From positions 1-58,406 of the forward strand of contig JAHEGG010000002.1 of assembly GCA_024639845.1 (NCBI GenBank): a DNA stretch of 58,406 bases, read 5' to 3'. Numbering within the stretch: position 1 is the first letter of the stretch; each line of letters opens with the position of its first letter. Under the pieces are notes generated by a model. That model searched no databases. It saw nothing but the letters and a program-made list of their open reading frames with translations, and was not told where the DNA came from. Origin of the DNA: Microbacteriaceae bacterium (GTDB lineage Bacteria > Actinomycetota > Actinomycetes > Actinomycetales > Microbacteriaceae). Of the stretch, positions 34,176-42,347 are shown one piece after another. Position numbers and translations under genes: made by a program.

Positions 34176-35525
34176 ATGGCCACCGATCTCATGGCCCTTC
34201 GTGCCGATTTGCAGAGTCGCGACATCGACGTTCTCAGGCTCATTTACCCAGACGTTTTAGGTCTGACCAGATCCAAGGACCTGCTAGTTAGCCAGCTGGA
34301 CAAAGGCGCACACAACGGACCAGCTTTTTGCCAGGGCGTTTGGGTGACCACGACCCGCGGTGGAGTTCTCGACGCAAACAATATCGCCAGCGACGGCCTT
34401 CAAGACCTTGTGAGCAAGCTCGACCCAAACACCATCACCGAGATGCCCTGGGAACCTGGCGTTGCTTTTGCGATCGCCGATGCGTTCAACCCAGACGGTT
34501 CGGTCAACTTGATGTCGCCACGTTCGGTGCTCAAGCAGATCATCGCCGAATACAACGCTCTAGGTCTGCAGCCGGTTGTCGGTCCCGAGCTCGAGTTTTA
34601 CATCGCCAAACGCACCAAGAAGGGCGGCTTCAAGCGGGCTCACGAAAAAACCGGAATGGTTTACACGACGGGCGTGCAGACCGACCCCGATGGCCACTTC
34701 TTGACCTTGCTTCGCACCCTCGACCAGATGGACATCGGGGTGTTCGCGGGCAACGCTGAGTTCAGCCCATCCCAGTATGAAATCAACCTGTATCACTCGG
34801 AAGCCCTCGACGCCGCCGACCGAACCTTCAAGTTCAAGACGGCAATCAAAGACGTTGTCGCAACCCTCGGCCAACACGCAACCTTCTTGGGCAAGCCTTG
34901 GAGCGACGAGGGCGGCAGCGGTTTCCACCTGCACTTCTCGGTCACCGACATGGCCGGCAAGAACCTGATGCACGACGGTGGCGAAGGGCTTTCGGAGGTT
35001 GCCAAGCGGATGATCGCTGGCGTCACAGCGAACGCTCACGCCCTTGCGGCCTTCACCAACCCAACTATCAACGCCTACAAGCGTCTCGGGCCAGACACTC
35101 TCGCTCCTTATCGAGCCAACTGGGGCTTCGACAATCGCAGCACGATGCTGCGAGTGCCACCGGAGCGCGGTTCGGGAACTCGACTCGAGGTTCGCATTGG
35201 TGACGGCGCGGCCAACCCGTATCTTTTGATTGCCGGCATCTTGGCTGCAGCCTTGGATGGCATCAAGCGCGAGCTCGAGTGCCCACCACCTGCCGAGGGA
35301 ATGGCCTACGACAACGAGAGTGCTGAGGTGTTGCCAATGTCGCTCACCGCTGCGCTCGACGCGCTCGAAGCAAACAAGAACCTGAGTCAGTATGTGTCAC
35401 AGGAACTGATCAATGTTTTCTTGGTTCTGAAGCGCGACGAAGTTGAACGTTATGAGGCGGAGGTTACCGAGCCGACTCGCGACGTCACCGATTGGGAGAT
35501 TGCCGAATATTTCGAGGCCTACTAA
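34176..35525 (+). CDS. Glutamine synthetase-like gamma-glutamyl amide ligase
   Basis: This 449-residue protein has the GS fold: beta-grasp N domain (to about 105) and catalytic domain with GPELEFYIA, NAEFSPSQYEIN, GSGFHLHFS, and YRANWGFDNRSTMLRVP. It is shorter than housekeeping GlnA I (about 470) and lacks the NLYDLPPE adenylylation site. Such proteins (PuuA, IpuC, AtdA1) join glutamate to amines using ATP. That the amine here is the catabolic substrate is inferred from the hydrolases, permease and operator sites. AAAGGAG stands before the ATG. Confidence 0.9.
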   Translation: MATDLMALRADLQSRDIDVLRLIYPDVLGLTRSKDLLVSQLDKGAHNGPAFCQGVWVTTTRGGVLDANNIASDGLQDLVSKLDPNTITEMPWEPGVAFAIADAFNPDGSVNLMSPRSVLKQIIAEYNALGLQPVVGPELEFYIAKRTKKGGFKRAHEKTGMVYTTGVQTDPDGHFLTLLRTLDQMDIGVFAGNAEFSPSQYEINLYHSEALDAADRTFKFKTAIKDVVATLGQHATFLGKPWSDEGGSGFHLHFSVTDMAGKNLMHDGGEGLSEVAKRMIAGVTANAHALAAFTNPTINAYKRLGPDTLAPYRANWGFDNRSTMLRVPPERGSGTRLEVRIGDGAANPYLLIAGILAAALDGIKRELECPPPAEGMAYDNESAEVLPMSLTAALDALEANKNLSQYVSQELINVFLVLKRDEVERYEAEVTEPTRDVTDWEIAEYFEAY

Positions 35526-35556
35526 GCCGAACCTCGATCAAAGGTCGCGGCAAGAG

Positions 35557-36366
35557 TCAGTTGTTCTGTGAACGATCTTCGATGAGCGTGCCACCATTGA
35601 AGGTCACCCCGACCTCGCGATAGTAACCGCCGAGAATCTCCGTCACAGGCAAAATCGAGTTCAGTTCATCCCACTGGGAATCGCCGAGAGTGAGTTCGGC
35701 TGTGCCGTACCAGGGGTCACCCAGGTCGGCATCGACGCCACCCATCGAAATCAACTGGTCCATCGAGTTTCCTGCACCAGGAACAATCGAAGGCATCCAA
35801 CGCGAGTGGAGCATCTTGTGTCCATTAACAAATCCATTCGACTCGGATGGCCCAACCAACGTCACAACGGCCGATGCGAGTCTGTGGTCGTAGGCGGCTA
35901 GGGTTGCGCCTAGCTTGGCTCCGGCTTCGAGTTTCGGTGTAGCCTTTCCGTGGTTGAAGAGTCGCGTGACGTGCACCGAGCCCAACTTCTTCGGATACCC
36001 CTGGAACCAACCACGAGCGATGGCGAAGTCCTTGGTCACCCAGATTGCGACGCAGCGTGAATAAGTCACGCCATACTTTTTGCACCGAACCACTACAAAC
36101 GCTTCGAGATATTGCGAGCGAATCGGGTCGAGAAGTTCGTCACCGCCTTCGCTGCAAGACTGCCAGTCGGCCCAGATGATCGCTACAGCGCCGGGTTGCT
36201 CGTCGGCCAGTTCGATGTCTTCCGGAAGAATCGCCCTTACGTTTGCGGGGTCAGTTAAGTACTCGACTGTCAAAAGCGTGCCCGAATAATACCAAGGCAT
36301 GTTTGGCACCAAAGAAGATTTGCCGCTCGGGGTTAGTGGCGCGATGAATCCGTTGAGTTCGCTCAT
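35557..36366 (-). CDS. Acetoacetate decarboxylase-like protein
   Basis: This 269-residue protein starts at ATG 36366 (MSELNGFIAP); a longer frame to 36489 has an unsupported N-terminal stretch. The ADC-family fold is shown by MPWYYSG, ILPEDIELAD, and GYPKKLGSV, in which Lys126-Lys127 match the Schiff-base Lys pair of acetoacetate decarboxylase. Relatives act on other beta-keto or hydroxy acids. Position in the cluster suggests a decarboxylation step in the pathway; the substrate is unknown. The upstream region holds the 6-3-6 repeat AGCGAA/TTCGCT at 36379-36393 and half-site AACGATT at 36424-36430. Confidence 0.85.
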   Translation of the reverse strand: MSELNGFIAPLTPSGKSSLVPNMPWYYSGTLLTVEYLTDPANVRAILPEDIELADEQPGAVAIIWADWQSCSEGGDELLDPIRSQYLEAFVVVRCKKYGVTYSRCVAIWVTKDFAIARGWFQGYPKKLGSVHVTRLFNHGKATPKLEAGAKLGATLAAYDHRLASAVVTLVGPSESNGFVNGHKMLHSRWMPSIVPGAGNSMDQLISMGGVDADLGDPWYGTAELTLGDSQWDELNSILPVTEILGGYYREVGVTFNGGTLIEDRSQNN

Positions 36367-36498
36367 GTCCAAAAGCCTAGCGAATCGTTCGCTTCCAAAC
36401 AAAGCCGCCAAAATGGGCTTTATAACGATTCGACAAAGCATCTTCGTTAGTGCCCGTATGAACTTGACCGAATCCACGGACTCCGCCAATCTTGGGTT

Positions 36499-36520
36499 AA
36501 TCGTTTAGTCCCTAACGATT
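36499..36520. promoter_or_regulatory. 22-bp inverted-repeat operator, copy 4 (best copy)
   Basis: A perfect repeat: AATCGTT, spacer TAGTCCCT, AACGATT. It lies 23 bp before the permease ATG, in the divergent gap with the ADC-like gene. GAGGAG for the permease follows at 36532-36537, so the operator overlaps the likely transcript start. Confidence 0.78.
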
Positions 36521-36543
36521 ATTAACTCAATGAGGAGATCCTT

Positions 36544-38022
36544 ATGGCTGAGCAGAGCTCGGGCACATCTTTACGATCCGGACGCCTTGGCGTTTGGGGC
36601 ATCGTTTTCTTCGTGGTGGCTGCGGCCGCCCCACTGGTCGGCATGACCGGCGCAGTTCCGGTCGCCATCCTTGCCGGTAACGGAGCCGCGGCTTCTGGTA
36701 CCTACCTGCTGGTCGGTTTAACTCTTTTGCTATTTAGCGTTGGTTTCACGGCCATGACCTCAAAGGTGACCAATGCCGGTGCTTTCTTTGCCTACGTCGG
36801 GCGAGGCATGGGTCCAAACATGGGTGTCGCCTCAGCTTTCACTTCCATCGTGGGCTACGTCACTATTCAGCTGGCCATCTACGGATTTTTCGGTGGCCTC
36901 ATGGCTGGCCAAATGGCCTCGCTCGGCATCGACATGGCTTGGTGGATCTGGGCTCTATTGGCCTGGGCTATTGTCACGGCCCTCTCACTTTTGAGCGTGG
37001 ATGTCGGCGCAAAGGTACTAGGAACGCTGATGATTTTGGAGCTCGCGTCTTTGCTCATCACGGGTGTAGCGATTCTCGTCAACCACTCTGCGCAGATGGA
37101 TTTCAACGCTGCTTTCAACCCCGCAAACATTTTTGCCGGTGGACTCGAGGGCGGCGCGGGAATCGCCATCGCCTTTGCCCTGGCATCGTTCATCGGATTC
37201 GAAGCAACGGCCATTTATGGAGAAGAGTCGAAAGATCCAAAGCGTGCCGTTCCGCGTGCCACCTACCTTGCCATCGGAATCATTACCGCTTTGTTTGCAA
37301 TCGTTTCATTCGCGATTGTGACTGGTCTAGGTGCTTCGACGGTAGTTGACCAGGTTGCAACGATTTCCGAAGGTGGCGCTAATCCCGCTGCTGTGCTGTT
37401 CTCGCTTGCCGAAAGCAACGTTGGTGTTTGGATGGTAGACGTCATGAGCTGGCTTGTTGTTTCTAGCCTCTTCGCGGGTCTGCTCGCATTCCAAAACGCA
37501 AATGCGCGTTACTTCTTCGCTCTGGGCCGCGGTGGCGTATTGCCAAAGACCTTTGGCAAGACAAACGCCTCCGGTGCTCCTCAAAGCGGTGTAATTCTTA
37601 CCTCGGTGCTTGCAGCCCTTGTGATTGTAGGATTCGCAGCCGCAAATCTCGACCCAATCCTCAACCTGTTCTTCTGGATGAGCGCTATCACCGCGGTTGC
37701 AATCATGGTCGTGGAGATTCTGGTTAGCGTCTCGGTGGTGCTCTACTTCAGAAAGAACGGTGGAGCGAACGTTTGGAAATCAACCGTTGCCCCACTGGCA
37801 TCAGCGGTTCTTCTAGCAGGAGGCCTTTACCTTCTGATGTCGCGCTTCAACCTGCTTTCGGGTCTGGCTTCAACGCCGGAAGGCGCTGGAGTCTCTTGGG
37901 ATCTTTCGCCGCTCGGCTGGGTTCTAGTTCTGAGTCCTTTCATTGCGCTGGTCGTGGGTTATCTCGTGGCGGTCGTGCAGAAGAGCTCAAACAACGAGCT
38001 TGTGAAAGACATCGTCTCCTAA
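36544..38022 (+). CDS. APC-family amino acid/amine permease
   Basis: This 492-residue integral membrane protein has about 12 hydrophobic helices. The first helix contains GIVFFVVAAAAPLVGMTGAVP, and a later block is GFEATAIYGEESKDPKRAVPRATYLA, a typical APC loop. Family members exchange or import amino acids or amines with protons. With operator copy 4 at its promoter it is the probable uptake system of the catabolic cluster. The downstream terminator at 38033 ends the transcript. Confidence 0.93.
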   Translation: MAEQSSGTSLRSGRLGVWGIVFFVVAAAAPLVGMTGAVPVAILAGNGAAASGTYLLVGLTLLLFSVGFTAMTSKVTNAGAFFAYVGRGMGPNMGVASAFTSIVGYVTIQLAIYGFFGGLMAGQMASLGIDMAWWIWALLAWAIVTALSLLSVDVGAKVLGTLMILELASLLITGVAILVNHSAQMDFNAAFNPANIFAGGLEGGAGIAIAFALASFIGFEATAIYGEESKDPKRAVPRATYLAIGIITALFAIVSFAIVTGLGASTVVDQVATISEGGANPAAVLFSLAESNVGVWMVDVMSWLVVSSLFAGLLAFQNANARYFFALGRGGVLPKTFGKTNASGAPQSGVILTSVLAALVIVGFAAANLDPILNLFFWMSAITAVAIMVVEILVSVSVVLYFRKNGGANVWKSTVAPLASAVLLAGGLYLLMSRFNLLSGLASTPEGAGVSWDLSPLGWVLVLSPFIALVVGYLVAVVQKSSNNELVKDIVS

Positions 38023-38032
38023 CCGATCTGAG

Positions 38033-38065
38033 AAAAATGCCCGGCCACTGTGGTCGGGCATTTTT
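38033..38065. terminator. Rho-independent terminator (symmetrical)
   Basis: AAAAATGCCCG and CGGGCATTTTT flank GCCACTGTGGT, which forms the top of the stem (with CCAC-tgt-GG). A T-rich tract follows. It stops the permease transcript and could work in both directions. Confidence 0.88.
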
Positions 38066-38089
38066 CTTTTCGTTGCAACTCGGGACCCG

Positions 38090-38111
38090 AATCGTTTGGC
38101 TACGAATGGTA
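38090..38111. promoter_or_regulatory. Weak fifth copy of the 22-bp operator
   Basis: AATCGTTT at 38090-38097 is followed by GGCTACG and AATGGTA. Left arm identical to copy 4; right arm degenerate (AATGGTA for AACGATT). It lies 20 bp before the aspartase ATG. The match is partial, so binding is uncertain. Confidence 0.4.
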
Positions 38112-38130
38112 TTCGTGCCAAACTAAACAC

Positions 38131-39531
38131 ATGTCAGCAATGAGGCTTGAACATGACCTGCTCGGAAACTTTGAGATTCCTTCGGTCGCCTACTGGGGCG
38201 TGCACACAGCCAGGGCGGCTCAAAACTTTCCAATTTCTGGTGTGCCGATTGGCCACTACCGAAGTCTGATCCGCGCTCTGGCGATGGTCAAAGAGTCTGC
38301 CGCCGAAGCAAACTTCAAGGCCGGCGAACTCGAAGAGCACCTGCGTGATGCGATTGTCAAAGCATGCCACGATGTTGCCGAAGGTCAATTTGATTCCCAG
38401 TTCATCGTCGACGCCATCCAAGGTGGTGCCGGCACAAGCACCAACATGAACGCCAACGAGGTAATCGCCAACCGCGCACTAGAGCACCTCGGGTTCGAGA
38501 AGGGTGACTACGAGAGGTGTCACCCGCTCAACCACGTCAACATGTCTCAGTCGACAAACGATGTGTATCCAACGGCACTGAAAGTCGCGTTGATCCTCGA
38601 ACTTCGCGAGCTCATCCGTGCCATGGAACATCTCAGAACATCATTCGGCAAGAAAGCCGAGGAGTTTAAAGACGTGATCAAGATGGGTCGAACCCAGCTT
38701 CAAGATGCCGTGCCGATGACGCTTGGAATGGAGTTTGCGACCTTTGCGCGAATGACAATGGAAGACGAGCAACGTCTGCGCGAAGTCATTCCGTTGCTCA
38801 GTGAGATCAATCTCGGTGGCACGGCGATAGGCACCCAACTAAACGCACCGAAAGGCTATTCGGCAGCCGCCTGCGAGCATCTGTCGAAAATAACCGGCAT
38901 CCCTTTTGTCGTGGCCGAAGACATGGTCGAGGCAACTCAAGACGCGGGCGTCTTCGTGATGGTCTCCGGCGTGCTCAAGCGCGTTGCCGTCAAACTTAGT
39001 AAAACCTCGAACGACCTTCGTTTGCTTTCGAGCGGTCCTCGTGCGGGTCTCGGAGAAATCAACCTACCGCCTCGCCAAGCTGGCTCTTCGATAATGCCGG
39101 GCAAGGTGAACCCGGTCATTCCTGAGGTCGTGAACCAAATCGCATTCGCCATGATCGGCTATGACATAACCGTGACCATGGCGGCTGAGGCGGGGCAGTT
39201 GCAACTCAACGCTTTTGAGCCGATCATGTGTCGGGCGCTAATGATGGGCATTACTCAATTGCGTCAAGGTTGCTATGTGCTGGCCGATAACTGCGTCGAC
39301 GGCATCACGGCAAACGCTGAAAAATTGCGTACGGATGTTGAAAACTCGATTGGCTTAGTCACCGCGCTTTCGCCGACTCTTGGCTATGAGAATGCCACGC
39401 TGGTGGCGCAAAAGGCTCAGGCCGAACGCAAAACGGTTCGAGCAGTAGTGATAGAACTTGGGTTGATGAGCGAGGCCGACTTCGATGCCGCGATTGGTGA
39501 TGTAGAAAAGTTAGTTCGACCTAACGGTTAG
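38131..39531 (+). CDS. aspA: Aspartate ammonia-lyase
   Basis: It converts aspartate to fumarate and ammonia. The 466-residue protein from ATG 38131 has GGAGTSTNMNANEV, the HPLNHVNMSQSTNDVYPTA segment, and the superfamily signature SSIMPGKVNP. AspA is favoured over fumarase C by the RLEHDLLG opening and overall length. No strong ribosome site is visible before the ATG; leaderless translation is possible. The likely role is nitrogen or carbon recycling; membership in the neighbouring regulon is only suggested by the weak operator. It overlaps the convergent CopC-like gene by 4 bp. Confidence 0.88.
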   Translation: MSAMRLEHDLLGNFEIPSVAYWGVHTARAAQNFPISGVPIGHYRSLIRALAMVKESAAEANFKAGELEEHLRDAIVKACHDVAEGQFDSQFIVDAIQGGAGTSTNMNANEVIANRALEHLGFEKGDYERCHPLNHVNMSQSTNDVYPTALKVALILELRELIRAMEHLRTSFGKKAEEFKDVIKMGRTQLQDAVPMTLGMEFATFARMTMEDEQRLREVIPLLSEINLGGTAIGTQLNAPKGYSAAACEHLSKITGIPFVVAEDMVEATQDAGVFVMVSGVLKRVAVKLSKTSNDLRLLSSGPRAGLGEINLPPRQAGSSIMPGKVNPVIPEVVNQIAFAMIGYDITVTMAAEAGQLQLNAFEPIMCRALMMGITQLRQGCYVLADNCVDGITANAEKLRTDVENSIGLVTALSPTLGYENATLVAQKAQAERKTVRAVVIELGLMSEADFDAAIGDVEKLVRPNG

Positions 39532-40187
39532 TTTTCGTTGCTGGTTCTGCGCTTAGCCAAAATGGCTGCTTCCTGCGCATCTCGCTTGCGCTCTTGAGCG
39601 CGTAGCAAGAATGCTCCGATTACCGAAACTAAGGTGATCACGACAATGCCGCCAATCAGCCCTTCTTCTGGCGAGATTCCCCAGGCTCGCTGCTGGTCTG
39701 CACCCTTTGGGGTGACAGGAAGAAGTTCCTCGTCACCTCCCGAAAGGGTCGAAATCAGCGAAGATTCGCATGCTGCCGGTGGGTCACTTTCGAATCCCTT
39801 GGTGTTTACCACGGTGAACGTGTACGAACCTTCAACAGGATGCCCGTCAGCCGAAACCGCCCGCCAATTCACGACATATTCGCCAGGGCGGGAAGGCGCG
39901 ATCGCATCCATCATTAACCCGCCGCTGACCGAGTCGACGCAACCGTCGGCCCATTGGGCGTTGTCGGGGCCAGCTGGGCCCTGAACCGAAATCACATTGC
40001 CGTTTGCTTCGCCGGTCATTAGGTCTTCACCAAATTTGAGCGCAAGAGTCAGTCGACCGGCTTCCACTGTTTCTCCAGAACTTGGAGAGGTGCTCTCTAG
40101 GTCGGCGTGAGCCGAAGCGCTGGAAGACCCGAAGAATGCCGACGCTGCAACCAATAGCAGCACCGCGGCAGAGCGAATGGTTTTCAT
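39528..40187 (-). CDS. Membrane-anchored CopC-domain protein
   Basis: This 219-residue protein has a Sec signal peptide (cleavage SSASA|HADLEST) that leaves histidine as the first mature residue, the copper ligand of CopC. The CopC domain spans about 27-120 (TSPSSGETVEAG, VVNWRAVSADGHPVEGSYTFTV), with a second His in the DGHPVEG motif. A C-terminal membrane helix (GLIGGIVVITLVSVIGAFLL) and charged tail follow. Role: copper binding outside the membrane. No CopD partner is in the window. Confidence 0.9.
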   Translation of the reverse strand: MKTIRSAAVLLLVAASAFFGSSSASAHADLESTSPSSGETVEAGRLTLALKFGEDLMTGEANGNVISVQGPAGPDNAQWADGCVDSVSGGLMMDAIAPSRPGEYVVNWRAVSADGHPVEGSYTFTVVNTKGFESDPPAACESSLISTLSGGDEELLPVTPKGADQQRAWGISPEEGLIGGIVVITLVSVIGAFLLRAQERKRDAQEAAILAKRRTSNEN

Positions 40188-40273
40188 GCCTTAAGCCTAA
40201 CCTCGACCCGCGGGGTAAAATCATTGTTGAGGGGAGTCGCGATTCGCGACGAAAGCCCAGTTCAGGAGAACCA

Positions 40274-41665
40274 GTGTCAGAGCAAAAGCCACGTTTTGCC
40301 TACCTAAAGCAGGTGCTAATCGGTGCTGCCAGCGGTTTAGCCCTGGTTCTGCTTCTCGTCGTGGGTGTCTCATTTGGTGGCTCGCCAACTGCCACACCAA
40401 CAGGGTCTCAGTCTCCTTCGACGACCCCATCGCAAACTCCTTCAATCACCCCGACTTCGGCGCGCAGCTGTTCGGTCGCCGACCTAGCCACGGATGCTCG
40501 CCTCGCAACCTTCTCCGGCGTCGTTTTGAAAGCAGACACCGACGAGGTGTTGTTCGACCGCAACGCCGCCGTGCCGGCGGCCACCGCATCCGTGTTTAAA
40601 ATCGTCACGGCTACCGCAGCACTTCAGGCCCTCGGCCCAAACTACGTGGTCGATACCAAGGTTTATGCCGATCCAGCCAACCCGGGCACCATTATCCTCG
40701 TCGGAGGTGGTGACCCGACCCTTTCCTCGACTCCAGCTGGGCAGCAATCGGTTTATCAGAACGCTCCTAAGTTGAGTGATTTGGCAGTCAAGGTTTCGCA
40801 GTGGGCTACGGCAAACTCGATCAAAGTGAATCGAATCGTGCTCGACTCGACACTCTTCGCTGGTGGAACTGCGGCATCGAAGTGGGAGCAGAGCTGGGAG
40901 CGCTCTGAGCAGACCCAGGGTTACATGAGCGAGGTGACTGCGCTTCAGGTAGACGGAGACCGGGCTAATCCGTCTCGTCAAACCTCGCCGCGGACCACCA
41001 CTCCGGTCATGAACGCCGGTCGCAAATTTAAGGCTGCGTTGGGAGCTACCGCTACCGGTGCGACTCTGGTTGAAGGCAGGTTGCCAGTCGGTTCAACCGA
41101 AGTAGCCAAGGTCACATCGCAAACCATCGATAAGTGGATCAAGCACATGCTGTTGGTGTCTGACAACACCGAGGCAGAATTCCTAGCCAGACTCATTGCC
41201 ATCAAGCAGGGTTACGACGGCTCGTTTGCATCGGTAGGAATCGCCATCAAGAAAGCGCTTGCCGCGACCAATCTCGACATGTCGAACCTGGTCATCAAAG
41301 ACGGTTCGGGACTCTCGGCGAACAACGCGGTCTCGCCGTTGTTTGTCGCCCAGCTACTCGGCATTGTCAACGACGGCTTCAACGACTTTGAAATCATCGC
41401 TCAAGCGCTTCCCGTCTCGGGCGAATCCGGTTCGCTAGCTGACCGTTTCAAAGGCGACAACGCGGATGCCGTAGGCAAGGTTCGCGCTAAGACCGGTTGG
41501 ATCAAGACCGGTTACACCCTCGCAGGAATCATCGACGCCAAGGATGGCACGAAGCTCCTGTTCGCCGTTTATGCCCTCGGCAATGTCAAGGATGACGCCA
41601 AGGTAGCCATCGATAACCTGGTCACCGGGTTTTATCGGTGCGGCGACACACTTTCAAACGAGTAG
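40274..41665 (+). CDS. dacB: D-alanyl-D-alanine carboxypeptidase/endopeptidase (PBP4, peptidase S13)
   Basis: This peptidoglycan-trimming enzyme has 463 residues from GTG 40274 with AGGAG upstream. An N-terminal membrane helix (about 13-34) is followed by a Ser/Thr/Pro linker (about 35-62). Active motifs are SVFK (S106, K109), SDN (SDNTEAEFLA), and KTG (AKTGWIKTGYTLAG). It lacks a long inserted domain and matches the actinobacterial class C group. pncA follows 3 bp after its stop, and it may share the transcript. Confidence 0.92.
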   Translation: MSEQKPRFAYLKQVLIGAASGLALVLLLVVGVSFGGSPTATPTGSQSPSTTPSQTPSITPTSARSCSVADLATDARLATFSGVVLKADTDEVLFDRNAAVPAATASVFKIVTATAALQALGPNYVVDTKVYADPANPGTIILVGGGDPTLSSTPAGQQSVYQNAPKLSDLAVKVSQWATANSIKVNRIVLDSTLFAGGTAASKWEQSWERSEQTQGYMSEVTALQVDGDRANPSRQTSPRTTTPVMNAGRKFKAALGATATGATLVEGRLPVGSTEVAKVTSQTIDKWIKHMLLVSDNTEAEFLARLIAIKQGYDGSFASVGIAIKKALAATNLDMSNLVIKDGSGLSANNAVSPLFVAQLLGIVNDGFNDFEIIAQALPVSGESGSLADRFKGDNADAVGKVRAKTGWIKTGYTLAGIIDAKDGTKLLFAVYALGNVKDDAKVAIDNLVTGFYRCGDTLSNE

Positions 41666-41668
41666 CCT

Positions 41669-42280
41669 GTGACGAGCATCCAAGCATCGGAGACCGATTT
41701 GACCTCAGCGCTTTTCATTATTGACGTGCAGAACGACTTCTGTGAGGGTGGTTCGCTTGCTGTTGTTGGCGGCGCCGCGGTGGCTGCGGGAATCACCGAC
41801 TATCTAGAAGCCCACCGTGAAAGTTACGACTTCGTAATTGCCTCCCGCGACTGGCACGACGGCAACTCAGACAATGGCGGTCACTTCGCGGTTGCTCCGG
41901 CCGAGCCGGATTTCGTGCACAGCTGGCCTGCGCACTGCGTGGCTGGAACAGATGGGGCCGACTATCACCCGAACCTAGACGTTGGACTCATCGATGTTCA
42001 CATCGAAAAAGGTCAAGGCAAGCCTTCATATTCGATTTTTGAAGGGGTCACGCCAGATGGCATAGCCCTCGCAGACCTGCTCGCGGACCTCGGGGTTGAG
42101 CGCATCGACGTTGTCGGAATTGCAACTGATTACTGCGTTCTCGCATCCGCCTTGGATGCCCGCGACGCTGGTTTTGAGGTGCGCGTGATTGCAGATCTGA
42201 CTGCCGGTGTGGCTGCCGAGACGTCTGCCGCCGCCTTGCAGACCATGAAGGAATCGGGTTGCCAACTTGTCTCGCTCTGA
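41669..42280 (+). CDS. pncA: Nicotinamidase
   Basis: It hydrolyses nicotinamide to nicotinate for NAD salvage. The 203-residue protein has the isochorismatase fold with the catalytic triad D19 (IIDVQNDF), K114 (HIEKGQ) and C156 (ATDYCV), and metal ligands D61, H63 and H72 in SRDWHDGNSDNGGHF. The GTG start at 41669 lies 3 bp after dacB, and an in-frame TTG at 41699 is an alternative. The length is slightly longer than usual because of the N-terminal tail. Confidence 0.9.
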   Translation: MTSIQASETDLTSALFIIDVQNDFCEGGSLAVVGGAAVAAGITDYLEAHRESYDFVIASRDWHDGNSDNGGHFAVAPAEPDFVHSWPAHCVAGTDGADYHPNLDVGLIDVHIEKGQGKPSYSIFEGVTPDGIALADLLADLGVERIDVVGIATDYCVLASALDARDAGFEVRVIADLTAGVAAETSAAALQTMKESGCQLVSL

Positions 42281-42347
42281 GCGGGGCACTGTGGCAGACT
42301 GTTAGCATCCGAACGAGTCGACTAGGCGAGAACGAGAAAGTAAAGCA

